A DNA stretch of 64,000 nucleotides from contig NZ_CP126242.1 of NCBI RefSeq assembly GCF_030142045.1, forward strand, positions 1,922,001 to 1,986,000. The letters run 5' to 3'. Below, piece by piece: positions 61,788 through 64,000 of the stretch (the first letter of the stretch is position 1; each line of letters starts with the position of its first letter). This stretch comes from Arthrobacter sp. zg-Y919 (GTDB taxonomy: Bacteria > Actinomycetota > Actinomycetes > Actinomycetales > Micrococcaceae). The notes below the pieces were generated by a model, which was not told the DNA's origin, searched no databases, and was given only the letters and a program-made list of their open reading frames with translations. Made by a program: the position numbers and the translations under genes.

Positions 61788-63052
61788 TACAGTGCCCGCG
61801 GGTGGGCCGCGGCGTAGACCTCGCGCAGGGTCTCGGCCGTCACCAGCGTGTAGACCTGGGTGGTGGTCACCGAGGCATGGCCCAGCAGTTCCTGGACCAC
61901 GCGCACGTCGGCGCCGCCTTCGAGCAGGTGCGTGGCGAACGAATGCCGCAGCGTGTGCGGTGAAACGTCCCGGCCGATATCGGCCTTCTCGGCGGCGTTC
62001 TTCAGGATGGTCCAGGCGCTTTGCCGTGACAGGCGTCCGCCCCGGGCATTCAGGAACAGGGCGGGGGTGCCCTTGCCCTTGGCCGAGGCCGCCGGGCGTC
62101 CGCGCACCAGGTATTCGTCCAGGGCGCGGGCAGCATAGGACCCCAGCGGGACCAGCCGCTCCTTGGACCCCTTGCCGAACAGGCGGACGACATCCGGTCC
62201 CTTGGCGGGAATGCGTTCCAGGGACAGGTCATCCACGTCCAGGCCCACGGCCTCGCTGATGCGCGCTCCCGTGGAATACAGGAATTCGAGCAGGGCACGG
62301 TCGCGCAGCCCGGAGGGGTTGTCCAGGGAGACCGCTTCCAGGATCCGGGTGACCTCGTTGACGCTGATGGCCTTCGGCAGGCGCTTGCCGGGCATGGGTG
62401 GGTGTACGTCCGACGCCGGATCGGCCGCGGTCATACCTTCGAGCGCCCAGAAGCGGTGCAGTCCGCGCACCGCCACGATGGTGCGGGCGGCGGACCGGAC
62501 GCTCAGCGCCGAGGCGCCGTCGGACCCTTCGGAAATCGACTGGGCAAACGCCGTGACATCGTGCCGGGAGATGCGGGAAATGTCCTCCACTCCCCTGGCG
62601 TCCAGGAAACGGGCATAGCGCAGCAGGTCCCGGCGGTAGGCGTCGAGCGTATTGACCGCCAGACCGCGTTCCACGGCCATGTGCTGCAGGTAGCTGCCGA
62701 TGGCCCGGCCTGCAGGTGTGGAACGGAGTTCATCCGCCGCGGATTTCATGGTTGCGGCGCGGGAGCGGGCCGGTGCTGCGCTTCCAGCCGCGGCCTTCGA
62801 CCTGCGTTTGGGTGCGGGCTCCGGCACCGCGTCAGGCGGGGTAGCCGGTGCCGCCGAGTCCTGGACTGCGGGCTCCGGCGTAGCGGGCTGCTGGACGGAG
62901 CCGGTGCGGTCCAGCTCGGCCAGGTCGGCGTCGCGCAGCCGGCGGGCTTCTTCCGAGTCCAGATCAAGCTTGAGGGTGGGGTTCAGGCCGGGCAGCTTAA
63001 TGGCAATGGTGTCATTGTTCGTCGAGCCGCCATCAGCGTCAGCGCTGGGCAT
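61787..63052 (-). CDS. xerD: tyrosine recombinase XerD with extended N-terminus
   Basis: Chromosome dimer resolution recombinase. The catalytic domain carries [15 protein letters not shown] (first Arg), [15 protein letters not shown] (His-x-x-Arg) and [13 protein letters not shown] (His and nucleophile Tyr). The core-binding domain is seen from [12 protein letters not shown]. At 421 aa it is ~110 residues longer than usual, with a Pro/Ala-rich region up to ~100. A later start (e.g. near MKSAADELR, residue ~101) would give the classical ~310-aa enzyme, but an unbroken frame and a well-placed start at 63052 leave the long form possible. Confidence 0.9.
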   Translation of the reverse strand: MPSADADGGSTNNDTIAIKLPGLNPTLKLDLDSEEARRLRDADLAELDRTGSVQQPATPEPAVQDSAAPATPPDAVPEPAPKRRSKAAAGSAAPARSRAATMKSAADELRSTPAGRAIGSYLQHMAVERGLAVNTLDAYRRDLLRYARFLDARGVEDISRISRHDVTAFAQSISEGSDGASALSVRSAARTIVAVRGLHRFWALEGMTAADPASDVHPPMPGKRLPKAISVNEVTRILEAVSLDNPSGLRDRALLEFLYSTGARISEAVGLDVDDLSLERIPAKGPDVVRLFGKGSKERLVPLGSYAARALDEYLVRGRPAASAKGKGTPALFLNARGGRLSRQSAWTILKNAAEKADIGRDVSPHTLRHSFATHLLEGGADVRVVQELLGHASVTTTQVYTLVTAETLREVYAAAHPRAL

Positions 63053-63057
63053 TGGTT

Positions 63058-63726
63058 CTAGCGCACCGGGCCGTTGGCCCAGGTGGAGTGCTGGGAGTGG
63101 TGTTCCGGCCAGGGGGCATCAGCCGGCCGCAGGTCACGGAACCCGTTGCCGCGGGCGACGGCGGCAGCCAGGACGGCGGCTACGGCGGAGGGGCTGTGCA
63201 TACGTCCCTGCAGGGCTGCCTGTACGGCCTCGTCCAGATCCACCCATGCCGTGGTGATTTCGGCTTCCTCGTGGGTCCGGGTGTGCCGGTCCGCCTCGGG
63301 GACCTCGGAAATGCCGCGGGCCAGGTAAATGCGCAGGGCTTCCCGGGAGGAGCCGGGCGAGAGGAACAGGTCCGTGAGGACGTTCCACTCCGACGCCACC
63401 AGGTCGGCCTCCTCCGCGAGTTCGCGGGCGGCACCGACCTGGAAGTCTTCACCGTCCACGTCGAGCAGCCCGGCCGGGATTTCCCACAGGGTCATCCGGA
63501 CCGGATGCCGGTACTGGTTGATCAAAAGCACCTGTCCGGCGTCGTTCATGGCCAGGATGGCCACCGCGCCGGGGTGGGCGATGTAGTCACGGACCAGGGG
63601 TTCGCCGTCGTCGGTCAGGAGGAATTTCTCCTTGACCACGTCCCACACCGGACCGCTGTAAACCGTTTCCGATTCCAGCAGCGGGCGTGGGCTTTGTTCG
63701 TCAGCGAACCCCTCGGTCCGTGCCAC
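63058..63726 (-). CDS. NUDIX hydrolase, ADP-ribose pyrophosphatase type
   Basis: A 222-aa protein with [39 protein letters not shown] and a NUDIX helix [14 protein letters not shown]. The helix is a variant box (EEADL for EETGL). It is the ADP-ribose/nucleotide-sugar pyrophosphatase that precedes xerD and follows pyrG in actinobacteria. The GTG at 63726 is 4 nt after the pyrG stop. Confidence 0.9.
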   Translation of the reverse strand: MARTEGFADEQSPRPLLESETVYSGPVWDVVKEKFLLTDDGEPLVRDYIAHPGAVAILAMNDAGQVLLINQYRHPVRMTLWEIPAGLLDVDGEDFQVGAARELAEEADLVASEWNVLTDLFLSPGSSREALRIYLARGISEVPEADRHTRTHEEAEITTAWVDLDEAVQAALQGRMHSPSAVAAVLAAAVARGNGFRDLRPADAPWPEHHSQHSTWANGPVR

Positions 63727-63730
63727 GGGG

Positions 63731-64000
63731 CTAGGCCTTGCCGCTCTGGTGGTCCAGGGCAGCCTTGACGAGTCCGGCGAAGAGCGGGTGCGGACGGGTC
63801 GGGCGGGAGCTGAGCTCCGGGTGTGCCTGCGTGGAGACGTAGTACGGGTGCACGTCGGCGGGAAGCTCGACGAACTCCACCAGGCCGCCGTCGGTGGTGG
63901 TTCCGGAGAACACCAGGCCGGCATCGGCGATCTGGTCGCGGTACTGGTTGTTGACCTCGTAGCGGTGGCGGTGGCGCTCGGCCACCTCCGTCTTGCCGTA
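63731..64000 (-). CDS. pyrG: CTP synthase, C-terminal end only
   Basis: Only the last 89 codons of the ~550-codon gene are here; the rest lies beyond the window edge. They form the end of the glutaminase (class I amidotransferase) domain: [20 protein letters not shown] and the catalytic His/Glu in AHPEL. pyrG-NUDIX-xerD is the conserved actinobacterial order. Confidence 0.95.
   Translation of the reverse strand, partial: YGKTEVAERHRHRYEVNNQYRDQIADAGLVFSGTTTDGGLVEFVELPADVHPYYVSTQAHPELSSRPTRPHPLFAGLVKAALDHQSGKA

Overview
The window comes from a high-GC actinobacterial chromosome, most likely an Arthrobacter-like member of the Micrococcaceae. The signs are a strong G/C third-position bias, mycothione reductase, a GarA/OdhI-type FHA protein, a PknL-type kinase beside an Rv2175c-like protein, frequent GTG/TTG starts, and a MurE whose specificity motif is not the diaminopimelate type. 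Gene order repeatedly matches the mycobacterial chromosome, so most of the window is core genome.

Layout. (1) 1-8.5 kb: start of the division/cell-wall (dcw) cluster on the minus strand, mraZ-rsmH-ftsL-ftsI-murE-murF-mraY (mraY cut by the window edge), driven from a promoter overlaid by three 10-bp-spaced MraZ boxes. (2) 8.6-25 kb: DUF3040 protein, dinB, a lipoprotein, polyprenyl diphosphate synthase, Rv2175c-like protein, a LysM/transglycosylase wall hydrolase behind an iteron-like array, a PASTA Ser/Thr kinase, class II DAHP synthase, a PlsC-like acyltransferase, an esterase, ROK glucokinase, acyl-CoA synthetase and mycothione reductase. (3) 25-32.3 kb: pyruvate carboxylase, a MinD/ParA-like ATPase, and the conserved block merR - DUF151 nuclease - merR - garA. 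(4) 32.4-42.7 kb: an accessory stretch with an Erm-type 23S rRNA methyltransferase preceded by a candidate macrolide-sensing leader peptide and hairpin, a repeat-rich sortase-type surface protein, VOC, RibD-like reductase, GNAT, PQQ-type dehydrogenase, a small alpha/beta hydrolase, a large LuxR-family ATPase regulator and two membrane proteins. It ends at a tRNA-Pro(GGG) flanked by short repeats. (5) 43.1-50.4 kb: the core operon parA-scpA-scpB-rluB-tyrA-cmk-der. (6) 50.6-61.2 kb: organic-acid metabolism, with DctA next to a CitA/CitB two-component system, and the methylcitrate (propionate) cluster prpE / gntR-prpD-prpB-prpC. (7) 61.3-64 kb: NUDIX - xerD - NUDIX - pyrG (pyrG cut by the edge).

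Functional links. Wall synthesis (dcw genes), wall-sensing phosphorylation (PASTA kinase, Rv2175c-like protein, GarA) and wall turnover (LysM hydrolase) lie close together. DctA would import dicarboxylates under CitA/CitB control. The prp genes would convert propionyl-CoA to pyruvate and succinate, and pyruvate carboxylase would refill oxaloacetate. The most interesting candidate is the 33.37-33.49 kb erm leader: a 23-codon ORF ending in an Arg-rich +X+ motif, followed at its stop codon by a 10-bp hairpin that closes just before the annotated erm start.
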